Assembly: GCA_964549505.1 (NCBI GenBank)
Contig: CAZJVD010000016.1
Span: 1 to 62,613, forward strand
Length of the DNA: 62,613 nucleotides
Direction of reading: 5' to 3'
Source of the DNA: CAZJVD01 sp964549505
GTDB lineage: Bacteria; Bdellovibrionota; UBA1018; CAZJVD01
Made by a program: the position numbers and the translations under genes. This document shows, piece by piece, positions 51,759 through 60,000 of this stretch. The notes beneath the pieces were generated by a model that was given only the letters and a program-made list of their open reading frames with translations, ran no database searches and had not been told where the DNA came from. Numbering within the stretch: position 1 is the first letter of the stretch; every line of letters begins with the position of its first letter.

Positions 51759-52550
51759 TTAATTCCCCGTACTCGGTCCGTTAGTGTCGATCTGAATCGA
51801 ACCCGTTGCCATGTGCGAGTAGTGTAGCGGTCGCATCGCATCGCCCGTACAGAACTGTTGGAACCAGAACAACTGTGGATTCCAAGGTTGCGTCGCGTAC
51901 ATCGAGCAATGCCAGTTGTACCGACCGTCGCGCACTTCAAAGAAGAATGGCAATGAGTTTCCGCCGTTCGTGAGAACGCTGAAATCAAAAATATGCGTCG
52001 ATTCGGACGTGTACTTCTGCCCGGTCAACGGGTGACGACAGTCGTCCGCGTTGTCGACGGCGAGTTTCGGAGAAACTTGCGGGTAGTTGGTCGAGTCCGG
52101 TTGGTGGGTCACCGGATCAAAGCGTCGTGCGACGATCGTGAAAGCGCCACAGGTGTACGCATTGAAGTAGGCTTCGTAGCCCGGAATCGTCAGTGGACCC
52201 GCTGCTCCCATCGTGAGCTTCACGCGTAAGATACTGTTCGACGCGATCAACGTGGGATTGTTCGGATCACCGAGTGTTGAAAAAACAGGGTTCGGACCTT
52301 TGTTGCTTCCGACCGAGTTTCCTGAAATCGAAAAGTTAAAGATCGGATCGGTAGGATCGAAGCCGTCAGGGACCGTGCCGCTTCCGCCACCGCCGCCTCC
52401 GTTATTATTGTCGCCTGGAAAAAGAGGAGTCGAGAGGCCTCCACTCGCGGTCTCCTCTTTGTACAAGCTGCCCCCGCAACCATAAAGATCTAACAATATG
52501 ACTGCAGTGCCCAGAATGATTAAGAATTTTTTGTCACTTCGAGTTTTCAT
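51759..52550 (-). CDS. Lipoprotein with Gly/Asn linker
   Basis: A 263-residue protein with a lipobox (LYGC), then a low-complexity NNNGGGGGGSG spacer (about residues 49-59) and a beta-rich mature domain with several cysteines (YTCGAF, DDCRHP, NWHCSM, QFCTGD). Not recognised. It lies 27 nt downstream of the 52578 lipoprotein, which has the same plan (Cys-Gly-Gly anchor, Gly/Asn spacer, beta domain with NG-W/Y-rich end), so the two look like diverged paralogues. Confidence 0.65.
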   Translation of the reverse strand: MKTRSDKKFLIILGTAVILLDLYGCGGSLYKEETASGGLSTPLFPGDNNNGGGGGGSGTVPDGFDPTDPIFNFSISGNSVGSNKGPNPVFSTLGDPNNPTLIASNSILRVKLTMGAAGPLTIPGYEAYFNAYTCGAFTIVARRFDPVTHQPDSTNYPQVSPKLAVDNADDCRHPLTGQKYTSESTHIFDFSVLTNGGNSLPFFFEVRDGRYNWHCSMYATQPWNPQLFWFQQFCTGDAMRPLHYSHMATGSIQIDTNGPSTGN

Positions 52551-52577
52551 AAAACCTATCCTGTTATTAAATTTTAT

Positions 52578-53255
52578 TTATGGAAGAGTTGTCGTGTCTT
52601 CCGTCTCGACGATGAGTTTCACCCACCACGGATGGCCGTTTTGAACATGGGTCCAGCCTGGATTGCAGCCGAGTCCCCAGTACAGACATTCGTAGTCGTA
52701 GTTTGGGCGATCGACTTTGATCGTGACCATGCCGCCAGATCCTGCGCTCACATAAGAGCTCAGATCGCGATCGATATGTTGCGCGGTCGTGATGTAACCG
52801 TTGCTGAGAAGGGGCGTGAACTGCGCACTACCGCTAGCGTTGACGACCGAGACTTCCGCAGCCAAGCGCGAGTAACCGACATAGTAACCTGTGTTCTGAA
52901 TGTTCATCTGTTGCTGTTGCGGCTCGAAACGAATGCGCAAACGAACCGATGCCGGAACGTCGATCGTGACGGGGTTGTAGCCTGTACCGTGAACGTCAAA
53001 CTCGTAGGGCTCTAAAAGATTGTTACCACCGCTACCGCCGCCGCCATTGCCGCCACCACTACCACCACCACCGTTGTTGTTCGTTCCTCCATCGTCTGGC
53101 GGAAGAATGTCGTGTTGCTTGAGGTTCGTCGTCGAGCGTTGGCTCATTTGGGACCCCCCGCACGAAGCGGTAAGTACCACCACAAGAGCCAGAACAGAGG
53201 CGGTGAGTGCCTTCGTTCGAAACGTATCAGCTTGAGCAAACAGCATGTGCTTCAT
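52578..53255 (-). CDS. Lipoprotein with Gly/Asn linker, paralogue-like
   Basis: A 225-residue protein from the ATG at 53255; the frame extends to 53318, but the earlier ATGs lack support. It has a signal with lipobox-like TASC followed by GGS, a spacer of repeated GGGNGGGGSGG (about residues 57-77), and a beta-rich domain (VHGTGYNPVTIDVPASVRLRIRF is its start: note VTIDVP and RLRIRF). Only two cysteines near the end (ECLYWGLGC) remain. Probably surface-exposed through the flexible spacer; function unknown. Confidence 0.65.
   Translation of the reverse strand: MKHMLFAQADTFRTKALTASVLALVVVLTASCGGSQMSQRSTTNLKQHDILPPDDGGTNNNGGGGSGGGNGGGGSGGNNLLEPYEFDVHGTGYNPVTIDVPASVRLRIRFEPQQQQMNIQNTGYYVGYSRLAAEVSVVNASGSAQFTPLLSNGYITTAQHIDRDLSSYVSAGSGGMVTIKVDRPNYDYECLYWGLGCNPGWTHVQNGHPWWVKLIVETEDTTTLP
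53008..53085 (-). repeat. Glycine-codon low-complexity tract
   Basis: CCGCCGCCATTGCCGCCACCACTACC-type repeats (plus strand) encode the Gly/Asn/Ser spacer of the 52578 lipoprotein; a shorter related tract is at about 52375-52410 in the neighbouring lipoprotein gene. Such tracts are prone to length change. Confidence 0.6.
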
Positions 53256-53514
53256 GTGGGGGGTCTCCTCTCTCATCCAATGAGGAGGGGTTTTGCAAAG
53301 GTAGGGCCAAAATGACACCCCGAGCCGTTTTCGTGCCAGCGCCCAGCGGGATTCACGCTCAAAAACTCAATGAATACAAACTATTGTCATGCGCGTACGT
53401 TTGGGGGACGCTTATCGGGTAAGACGTGCCCTGAGCAAGGGTAACGAGGGGGCTGTCAACGAAGTCTTCAGCCACCTGCACGAACTTTAGACAGTCACAA
53501 CAAGGAGGTTCGAC

Positions 53515-54861
53515 TTGAAAAAAGCGTTCATTCTCGACACCAACGTTCTGCTGTTCGATCCCAACGCGGTTCAGAAGTTCGGATCCCATGACGTTATTAT
53601 TCCAATTGTTGTTGTAGAAGAAATCGATCGCTTCAAACGCGATATGAGCGAGAACGGTCGGCATGCCCGGCACTTCTCTCGCCTCATCGACGGCCTTCGT
53701 AAAGAAGGCGGCGAACTCGCTAAAGGCGTGAAACTGCCAAACGGCGGGACGCTCTTCGTGGAAATGGGAGCGAACTCCCGGGCTCTACCGCCAGAATTTA
53801 ATCTCGAAAAAGCTGACAATCGTATCTTGGCGGTCGCTATATCGATGCGCCACGATCAACCCCGGCGCCCGATCGTTTTCGTTACTAAGGATATCAATCT
53901 TAGAATCAAGGCTGACGCTCTCGGTGTCGTCGCCCAAGACTACGAACCCGAAAGTGTTGAAATCGAGCAGCTCTATGCGGGAAACACGGTTCTCCAGGTC
54001 GGGGCGGCGCTCGTCGACAGTTTTTACTCACAGAAGCGCTTAGCGATTTCAGAAGAGATACTAGCCGCGCATGGCGGAAAGCCTCTGTTGCCGAACGAGT
54101 ATGTGATTTTACGAAACGCTTCGAATCCGAACCACACCGCACTCGCCCGTTGTTCGAAAGAGTTGGAAGCCTTGGTTCCGATCTTTAAACCGACGGAAGG
54201 TCTTTGGGGGATTTTTCCAAAGAACGTCGAGCAGTCGTTTGCGATCGACGCCCTTATGAATGATGACGTCAAGCTAGTGAGCTTGGTGGGTAAAGCCGGA
54301 ACGGGGAAGACACTGCTTGCGATCGCGGCCGGTCTTGTGAAAACGGTCGACGAAAGTGTCTATCATCGCCTGCTGGTTTCGAGGCCTGTGTTTCCCCTCG
54401 GAAAAGACATTGGATTCTTACCGGGAGACATCGAAGAAAAGCTCAACCCGTGGATGCAGCCGATTTTCGATAATATTGACTTCTTGTTCGGTGCGACGGG
54501 ATCGAAGGGACGACGGGGCGCCGGGCGTGGATGCCAAGAGCTCATGAACCAGGGTTTGCTGCAAGTCGAGCCGCTGACCTATATTCGCGGTCGCACGATT
54601 CCGCAGCAGTTTCTCATCGTCGACGAAAGCCAAAACCTCACCCCGCACGAAATCAAGACCATCGTCACGCGAGCGGGTGACGGAACGAAGATCGTGCTGA
54701 CCGGCGACGCGTATCAGATCGATAATCCCTACGTCGATAGCGCCAACAACGGGCTCGTGCATCTTGTCGAGCGCTTTAAACAAGAGTCGATCGCAGCGCA
54801 CACGACCCTCACCAAGGGCGAGCGATCCAAACTCTCCGAGCTAGCAAGTAACTTGCTTTAA
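53515..54861 (+). CDS. PIN-PhoH fusion ATPase (YlaK/PhoH2-like)
   Basis: A 448-residue protein beginning at TTG 53515, supported by AAGGAGGT 5-6 nt upstream. The N-terminal PIN nuclease domain has LDTNVLL, VVVEEID, KADNRILAVA and FVTKDINLR, giving the acidic cluster. The C-terminal PhoH P-loop domain has Walker A GKAGTGKT (about residues 259-266), LPGDIEEKL, and Walker B IVDESQNLTPHE (D369). PIN-PhoH proteins act as RNA helicase/ribonucleases in several bacteria. It is a monocistronic unit. Confidence 0.93.
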   Translation: MKKAFILDTNVLLFDPNAVQKFGSHDVIIPIVVVEEIDRFKRDMSENGRHARHFSRLIDGLRKEGGELAKGVKLPNGGTLFVEMGANSRALPPEFNLEKADNRILAVAISMRHDQPRRPIVFVTKDINLRIKADALGVVAQDYEPESVEIEQLYAGNTVLQVGAALVDSFYSQKRLAISEEILAAHGGKPLLPNEYVILRNASNPNHTALARCSKELEALVPIFKPTEGLWGIFPKNVEQSFAIDALMNDDVKLVSLVGKAGTGKTLLAIAAGLVKTVDESVYHRLLVSRPVFPLGKDIGFLPGDIEEKLNPWMQPIFDNIDFLFGATGSKGRRGAGRGCQELMNQGLLQVEPLTYIRGRTIPQQFLIVDESQNLTPHEIKTIVTRAGDGTKIVLTGDAYQIDNPYVDSANNGLVHLVERFKQESIAAHTTLTKGERSKLSELASNLL

Positions 54862-55182
54862 CCAAATAGTGTCTGGCTACAATTGGTAGGGGTACCGCGT
54901 CGAGGTGCGCCGAGGTGTGAGTGAAACTCTGCTGTTTCATCTTTCGTCTGCATAAAACGTAAACACCTACGACGGGGACGGGGTCGCAAGATCACCGCGC
55001 CGTCGATTTTATCGCTCACGTGGCTCGCCGGCTGTGCACTTCAGCTGGCCCACGCCTTGCTCTAGACTCCACTTGGATTTTCTACGCGTGCGTGCACAGG
55101 CCGAGACGTATGCGATCTTACAAAGGCCGACGCTGCCACTGTATGGCTGCTATGGACTGTTGAACGTTAGAAGGAGTTGTCC
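54862..55182. other. Intergenic region after phoH-like gene
   Basis: No coding region supported. A G/C-rich stretch can fold: CGACGG (54970-54975) pairs with CCGTCG (55000-55005), followed by ATTTTAT, a possible terminator. A TGCTATGG extended -10-like element occurs near 55148-55155, and GAAGGAG precedes the ATG at 55183. Confidence 0.4.
54970..55005 (+). terminator. Possible terminator hairpin of the PIN-PhoH gene
   Basis: A 6-bp G/C outer stem (CGACGG...CCGTCG), an internal GGT...ACC pairing, then ATTTTAT. The loop is long and the T-run short, so this is weak. Confidence 0.25.
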
Positions 55183-56820
55183 ATGTTATTTCAGAAGTCT
55201 TCTGTGTCTTCAAAACCGATTACCGGTCATTTAGTTTCAGGCCTCTTTCTTTTGGGTCTTATGAGCCTGACGGCAACCCCGTCGTTTGCTTCGCGACAAG
55301 ACAAGCCGTCCCCTTCTCAGATCGCCGCTCAAAAGGAAGATCTTGGTTACCTCCGGCAAGCTTTGAGCGACGCGCATGGTGATCTGGATCGCGTGATCGA
55401 AAGCCTCGAAAACTTCGACTCCAATAAGAAGTCAGATAAGAAATCAGAAAGTGCCGCTATTCTTGAGGCGCGCAGGGACCTCCAGGTCATCGCCGATCAT
55501 CTGTCGAATCGCCTGGACGCCGTTGTAGAAGGACGCAGTCCTGAAACGACGAAGCTCTACAAAGATCTCGAGGTATTACGTGACCGCGTTCAAGCACTTG
55601 CAGACGACTCCGGGAAGGTAAAGGTCGCGGATCTGAAAAAAGAGGCTGTGACGATCAAAGAAACTAAAGTGGCCGCAGTTTCGTCCGACACAAAGGCAGT
55701 CGCTAGTACGGTGAAGCCGGATGCTGTAAAGACTGGGAGCGTTTACGGCAAGTACATGAAACTTGTGGGATCTGATCCCGAAAAAGTTGCTAAGACCCGT
55801 AAGTCCCGTGTTGGCGACGACAAAGCTGTCGAAAGTCAGCGTGGCGCGATTGCAGGATTGTTTTCAGATTTCAACGTCGAGCGCCACACGGTAGCGAAGT
55901 TTGAGCGTAACGGTCGTAAAGTCGAAAATGGTGAGTTCCGGGACGTCGGAAGTCATTCAACGATTGATCGTGCTGTACATATCAACCGGATCGCTTCTGG
56001 CTTAGGCGAGCGTCCCAATGAGCAGTACACGCCGATAACATACTTTGACCTTTTCCATGATCGCTTTGTCGCCGTCGAAGTGACGGGCAAAGACGGTCAG
56101 AAAAAATGGAAACTTGGCGAAGGTCGAGCGATCGAAATTGTCGACTTCATGCGCGACGAAGGCAACCGTAAGGCTCTCGGTCTCGACGGTATGCCTAAGG
56201 ATTTCTTCGAGGATCTCGACGCTGTCGCGAAAGCTGCCGCTACAATGACGCCTGACAAGAACAACGACCCGTTGGCTCTTGCGATCGATGCAGAAAAACT
56301 CTTAGAGAATCTTCGTTCGGACGGAGCAACCGTATCGTGCAAGCAGGTTCGCGACGCGAAAGCAAGCAGCGCCACGGACGATCAGCTTCTTGCTTATCGA
56401 AACAAGCTGATTACGGAACTCAACTGGAGAACCGAGCTCGCTCAGATCTCGAAGGAAGCGACGCTCTCGAAATACTTTGCTGACGGCAAAGAGAAAGAGT
56501 TGAGTGACGAGCTCACGCAGGTTGCGGCTTCGAACAATGGAGAGGTGGCCAGTATCTTAGCTTGTCTCGAAAATGAGTTTGGCTTTGAAGTGGTACGTCG
56601 CGATTCGCGCGGTGTTCGCAAGGCAGCTGACTCAGAAGAAATCGATGTTGATGCTAGCCATGAACGTATGCGCGGTCTTCCGTTTGCTTACGACGGAAAG
56701 GTCGATGCGCCGGAGCCTCGTCGAGTGAACCATCCGGTTCCGACGGCTCCCGCCGCTCCGGCAACACCGGCGAAAGAGCAGGCTAAAGGCCAGCCGATTC
56801 CGGTCAAGAAGGCATCTTAA
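55183..56820 (+). CDS. Exported coiled-coil protein of unknown function
   Basis: About 545 residues from the ATG at 55183, which has GAAGGAG with 6-nt spacing (an in-frame TTG at 55177 overlaps that site). The signal peptide ends near SFASR. Residues about 50-150 are heptad-like helices (LGYLRQALSDAHGDLDRVIESLE), followed by a Lys/Val/Ala/Thr-rich linker, a mixed domain with a single pair of distant cysteines (VSCKQV, ILACLE), and a proline/alanine-rich tail. No recognised family. A lipoprotein gene follows after 32 nt. Confidence 0.7.
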   Translation: MLFQKSSVSSKPITGHLVSGLFLLGLMSLTATPSFASRQDKPSPSQIAAQKEDLGYLRQALSDAHGDLDRVIESLENFDSNKKSDKKSESAAILEARRDLQVIADHLSNRLDAVVEGRSPETTKLYKDLEVLRDRVQALADDSGKVKVADLKKEAVTIKETKVAAVSSDTKAVASTVKPDAVKTGSVYGKYMKLVGSDPEKVAKTRKSRVGDDKAVESQRGAIAGLFSDFNVERHTVAKFERNGRKVENGEFRDVGSHSTIDRAVHINRIASGLGERPNEQYTPITYFDLFHDRFVAVEVTGKDGQKKWKLGEGRAIEIVDFMRDEGNRKALGLDGMPKDFFEDLDAVAKAAATMTPDKNNDPLALAIDAEKLLENLRSDGATVSCKQVRDAKASSATDDQLLAYRNKLITELNWRTELAQISKEATLSKYFADGKEKELSDELTQVAASNNGEVASILACLENEFGFEVVRRDSRGVRKAADSEEIDVDASHERMRGLPFAYDGKVDAPEPRRVNHPVPTAPAAPATPAKEQAKGQPIPVKKAS

Positions 56821-56852
56821 GTTTTACGAAATCGAAAAAAGGAAACTGAGCC

Positions 56853-57407
56853 ATGATGTTGTTAAAAAAGTTGGAATGGAAATCAGTGAAGCAAACGAAC
56901 GAGTTTCGGTTCTACGCGCGAGCGCTCTTTATCGGTGCGGTCGTAGCGGCGGTACTCGGACTCTTCGCCGGTTGCGGCAAGTCGACGACCGAAGCCGAAG
57001 ACAAGCTCAAAGGCAAACCGAGTCCGCTTGCAGGACAAGGTTGTAGCGGCGGAAATGAAACCGTTTGCGAGTTTGTTCACCAGACCGGTTTTCTGCCACT
57101 GTTTCAGTTCTCGGTACCTGTGTCGGCTTCGAATACGTATCGTTTGGACTACTGCTTAGGGCAGACGGCCGGCGCGACCTGTACGCCGATGTTTGAAATT
57201 GTTTGTGGCGGCTCCAATAACTGTACGGGAACGTACACCTCATGGACCGGCAATCTTCAAGTAATGGTGACGGTGGAAGCCGGACAAAAAGTGGTCTCGT
57301 TTGTCGATGAGATTTTCTACTGGGATCCCCAAGATCTTTCAGGCGGACAATCGGTTCGCAACACCCCCAACGGCGGACAACCGGTCTACGGTACGCTCAT
57401 CGAGTAA
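56853..57407 (+). CDS. Small lipoprotein
   Basis: A 184-residue protein with a late lipobox (LFAGC, around residue 41) after a basic N terminus. The mature part has seven or more cysteines (QGCSGG, TVCEF, DYCLG, ATCTP, IVCGG, NNCTG), so a disulfide-rich beta domain is likely. Not recognised. Probably co-transcribed with the preceding exported coiled-coil protein; convergent with the EEP-fold gene (20-nt gap). Confidence 0.7.
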   Translation: MMLLKKLEWKSVKQTNEFRFYARALFIGAVVAAVLGLFAGCGKSTTEAEDKLKGKPSPLAGQGCSGGNETVCEFVHQTGFLPLFQFSVPVSASNTYRLDYCLGQTAGATCTPMFEIVCGGSNNCTGTYTSWTGNLQVMVTVEAGQKVVSFVDEIFYWDPQDLSGGQSVRNTPNGGQPVYGTLIE

Positions 57408-57427
57408 CGATTCACACACGTTCGCCG

Positions 57428-58660
57428 CTACTCCGTCGGAGTTGGATTCGCGGGCACGCGCACGTCGACCACGATCGGAAAATGTGACGACGGGTACAGT
57501 CTGTTAAATGAGGTGCGAGTGCGAGGTAGTCTGGGTAGAGCCAGACCGTTGGAATCCACGAACGGCGCGACGAAAGCTTTCATGACCCGACCGCGATGAG
57601 AACGCGATAGTAGTATCGAGTCGGTGGAATGAGTACCGATTTCCATGTCATCGAAATCACCAGACGAGTCACCAGACGAACCAGGGGGTCCAAAAAAACA
57701 AGATGTCGTACGATCCTCCAAACCGTCCAGAACATCGACAAGTCCGGATCCATTCAAAATTGAAAAGTCGTTCGCGTCAGAATCGTCGAGAGCATGACCG
57801 AAAACTCCGCCTATCACTACCGGAACTCTTCCGCCGAACGCGACATCCTTCTCATGGAAAATAACCTTCGTTCGCTCTACTTCGGCGCGGCGCAGTTCCT
57901 TCGACCCCGAACGGGCGAGATCGTTCTGCTCGCTCGGATTCTCACCTTTGAGGTGAGCATTCCCGACCACCAGGACGGGACGCCCCTTTTCTTGAGGGTT
58001 ATCTAAGTTGCGCTCATAGAAAGTAATGATCGGAAGATCTCGAGTAAACAATGGAACCTCGGGACCGGTGTTACCGCGTTCGACCTCTCTTTGCGTAACG
58101 CGGCTGAAGTCTGTCCATCGATCGCCGCGATGAGTTTCAATCTCCACTTGGTACGGGAGATCGCGCGCGATCAACACTCCCAGGTGTGAGAACGGGTCAT
58201 TGCCTGCAAATACAAGCGGAAAGTACTTCTGACCGTCTTCGAAGGAGAGTCTGTTCATGGATACGAGCATGTTCGCGATTTCGACACCCTGAACAAGTAC
58301 GATGTCGGGGTTCTGCGATTGGATCGTACGTACCTGGGACTCAATCTGAAATCTGTTTTTCTGGTAGCTGGTTCTGTTTGGGTGCCTTGGGTCGGACTCC
58401 TTGCCTGGGAAAAACACAATGCCATTGATATTCCAGCTCATCACGCGTAGCTGATCAACGTGTTTGCGGCGTCGCTCGGGGTGATCGGTTGGAATTTCGG
58501 AAAGAAAACTCGGTGGGTTTCCTCGGATCAAAGTATCGCATTTATAGTTCGGCGTGCGATCGTGCGGCAAAACGTTACTGCGTAGCGTGGGGTTCCCGGG
58601 GAGGGGGTTCCCGGCATGAGTGGCTGTCTCAATAAGTGCAAGGGCCAGCAGTAATATCAT
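57428..58660 (-). CDS. Secreted EEP-fold protein lacking catalytic residues (pseudo-enzyme)
   Basis: A 410-residue protein from the ATG at 58660 (signal peptide MILLLALALIETATHAG); the frame extends to 58762 without support. The body follows the endonuclease/exonuclease/phosphatase fold: MSWNING (N77), VLVQGVE, GNAHLKG (H236), VIGGVFGHA, STDSILL (D347) and SSHFPIVVDV (H393). Compared with the family, the metal Glu of LQE is Gly125, the Asp and Asn of GDFN are Val286 and Gly288, and the Asp of SDH is Ser392. Asn77, His236, Asp347 and His393 remain. A binding rather than catalytic role is inferred; a sequencing error cannot explain several separate changes. Confidence 0.78.
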   Translation of the reverse strand: MILLLALALIETATHAGNPLPGNPTLRSNVLPHDRTPNYKCDTLIRGNPPSFLSEIPTDHPERRRKHVDQLRVMSWNINGIVFFPGKESDPRHPNRTSYQKNRFQIESQVRTIQSQNPDIVLVQGVEIANMLVSMNRLSFEDGQKYFPLVFAGNDPFSHLGVLIARDLPYQVEIETHRGDRWTDFSRVTQREVERGNTGPEVPLFTRDLPIITFYERNLDNPQEKGRPVLVVGNAHLKGENPSEQNDLARSGSKELRRAEVERTKVIFHEKDVAFGGRVPVVIGGVFGHALDDSDANDFSILNGSGLVDVLDGLEDRTTSCFFGPPGSSGDSSGDFDDMEIGTHSTDSILLSRSHRGRVMKAFVAPFVDSNGLALPRLPRTRTSFNRLYPSSHFPIVVDVRVPANPTPTE

Positions 58661-58893
58661 TCGATCTAATCCTTCCCAAAGATGCCGCTCGGTATACCAC
58701 AGTCGAGTCAGAAGCTGACCGAAAAACTTTCGTCGGCATCCGGCCGAATTGCAGGCGACCAAGCCTTAGACACCCACCCAGTTTAACGACGCTGCAAAAC
58801 GCTCCGGAAATGGCAGCGGCCAATCTGGCTCTAAGAGGTTTCGCCAGTTAGTGGAGTTCGCGAAGTCGAAAATACTTGGCCTAACCGTTGCTG

Positions 58894-59217
58894 ATGGTGC
58901 TTGGAAGCATGGGTGCAAAAGTGATTAAACTAGATCGTTTCCGAGAATTCAGAACCATGAACACTCAGGACCTCGAATACCGGGCCGTCTACGAGCGCAT
59001 GGACAAGGTCTCGCTCTTAAATGCCATGGTGGACTTTCAAGAGGAACGCGCTCAGGCGGGTCAGCTGACCCCGAGCCTCATGATTCGTGGAAAGAGTCTC
59101 TTTGGTCTTATTGAAAATCGCGCTGATACGGACGCACTTCGTGCACTCGCGCGGTCGTACCGCCGTCATCTTGAGCACGAGTACGAAGAGTACATCGTTC
59201 ATAAAAGCTTGGGTTGA
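58894..59217 (+). CDS. Small cytoplasmic protein of unknown function
   Basis: About 107 residues if the ATG at 58894 is used; TTG 58888 and ATG 58909 are alternatives and none has a well-spaced ribosome-binding site. The protein is helical and charged (ERMDKVSLLNAMVDFQEERAQ, then LRALARSYRRHLEHEYEEY), without cysteines or membrane segments. Not recognised; it could be a small regulator or adaptor. It lies 89 nt before the cupredoxin gene. Confidence 0.55.
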   Translation: MVLGSMGAKVIKLDRFREFRTMNTQDLEYRAVYERMDKVSLLNAMVDFQEERAQAGQLTPSLMIRGKSLFGLIENRADTDALRALARSYRRHLEHEYEEYIVHKSLG

Positions 59218-59306
59218 ACGTTCGTCAATATATTGGCAAACCGGCTTTCTTTAAGCATTTCCGCGACTCCTGCCGAAAAGAGCTCTAGCAAAGGAGTGTT
59301 CAGTCT

Positions 59307-59978
59307 ATGGCACGGAGAGTGTGTTTTTTGATTCTATTGTGCGCAGTGAATGCGCAAGCTCGCGGAGTCGTTCTCGTTCCGCAGCGAGTGGAAGCGGAAC
59401 CCGAAGCGCGCGCTTATCCGGTTTCAAAATGGGGTGCTGCTCCGGCTCGTCCCGTTTTTAAATCCGGTGAAGCCGAAACGCTGACCGCCACCATGGCGCA
59501 AGTCGAGCAGACGCGTCCGACTGAGAGCGACCCCAATCAAGCGTTTTTAGGTGACCAGCGCGAAGCACTTCGCAGTCCGGCCTCCGAAGAAACAAACGGC
59601 CAAGCGCCGATCACAAAGGCAGATCCTCTGCGACCATCGCCGGTGGTGGGTACCGAAACGGCGTTCAGCAATCCAGCGGCAGGAGCGCGTTTGATTCCGG
59701 ATAGTAAAAAGGGAATCCAAGAAGTCTCTGTGATCGCCGGTGACTTGGGATATTTTCCGCGTACAGTTTTTGTGAACCAAAACATTCCGGTGCGCATGTA
59801 CTTAATAGGAGCGTCACGTCAGACACTTTGTTTGATGATGGACACGTTCAATGTGCGCAAGCAGGTGCGTTCTGAACATATTGAAGAAGTCAGTTTCACA
59901 CCGAACGCTCCAGGACAGTATCGATTCCATTGTCCGGTCAACGGCATGGAAGGAACATTGGTCGTAAAAGAAATCTAA
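59307..59978 (+). CDS. Exported cupredoxin-domain protein with non-canonical ligands
   Basis: A 223-residue exported protein (signal peptide to about residue 18, GGAG ribosome-binding site). Residues 20-130 are a Pro/Ala/Glu-rich, probably disordered spacer; residues about 137-223 are a cupredoxin-like beta domain (EVSVIAGDLGYFPRTVFV, then EEVSFTPNAPGQYRFHCPVNGM). The expected type-1 copper set His-Cys-His-Met is altered: the first ligand position is around C175 (TLCLMMD), and after C209 the loop is short with N212 in place of His before M214; H191 and H208 are nearby. It is 22 nt from the CpaF-type gene. Confidence 0.75.
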   Translation: MARRVCFLILLCAVNAQARGVVLVPQRVEAEPEARAYPVSKWGAAPARPVFKSGEAETLTATMAQVEQTRPTESDPNQAFLGDQREALRSPASEETNGQAPITKADPLRPSPVVGTETAFSNPAAGARLIPDSKKGIQEVSVIAGDLGYFPRTVFVNQNIPVRMYLIGASRQTLCLMMDTFNVRKQVRSEHIEEVSFTPNAPGQYRFHCPVNGMEGTLVVKEI

Positions 59979-60000
59979 GAATCGATTTGGGACGGCAACC

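Noticed and set aside
54862..55182. tRNA or known small RNA
   Set aside because: No cloverleaf, no CCA-type end and no TTC-loop sequence; only weak hairpins.
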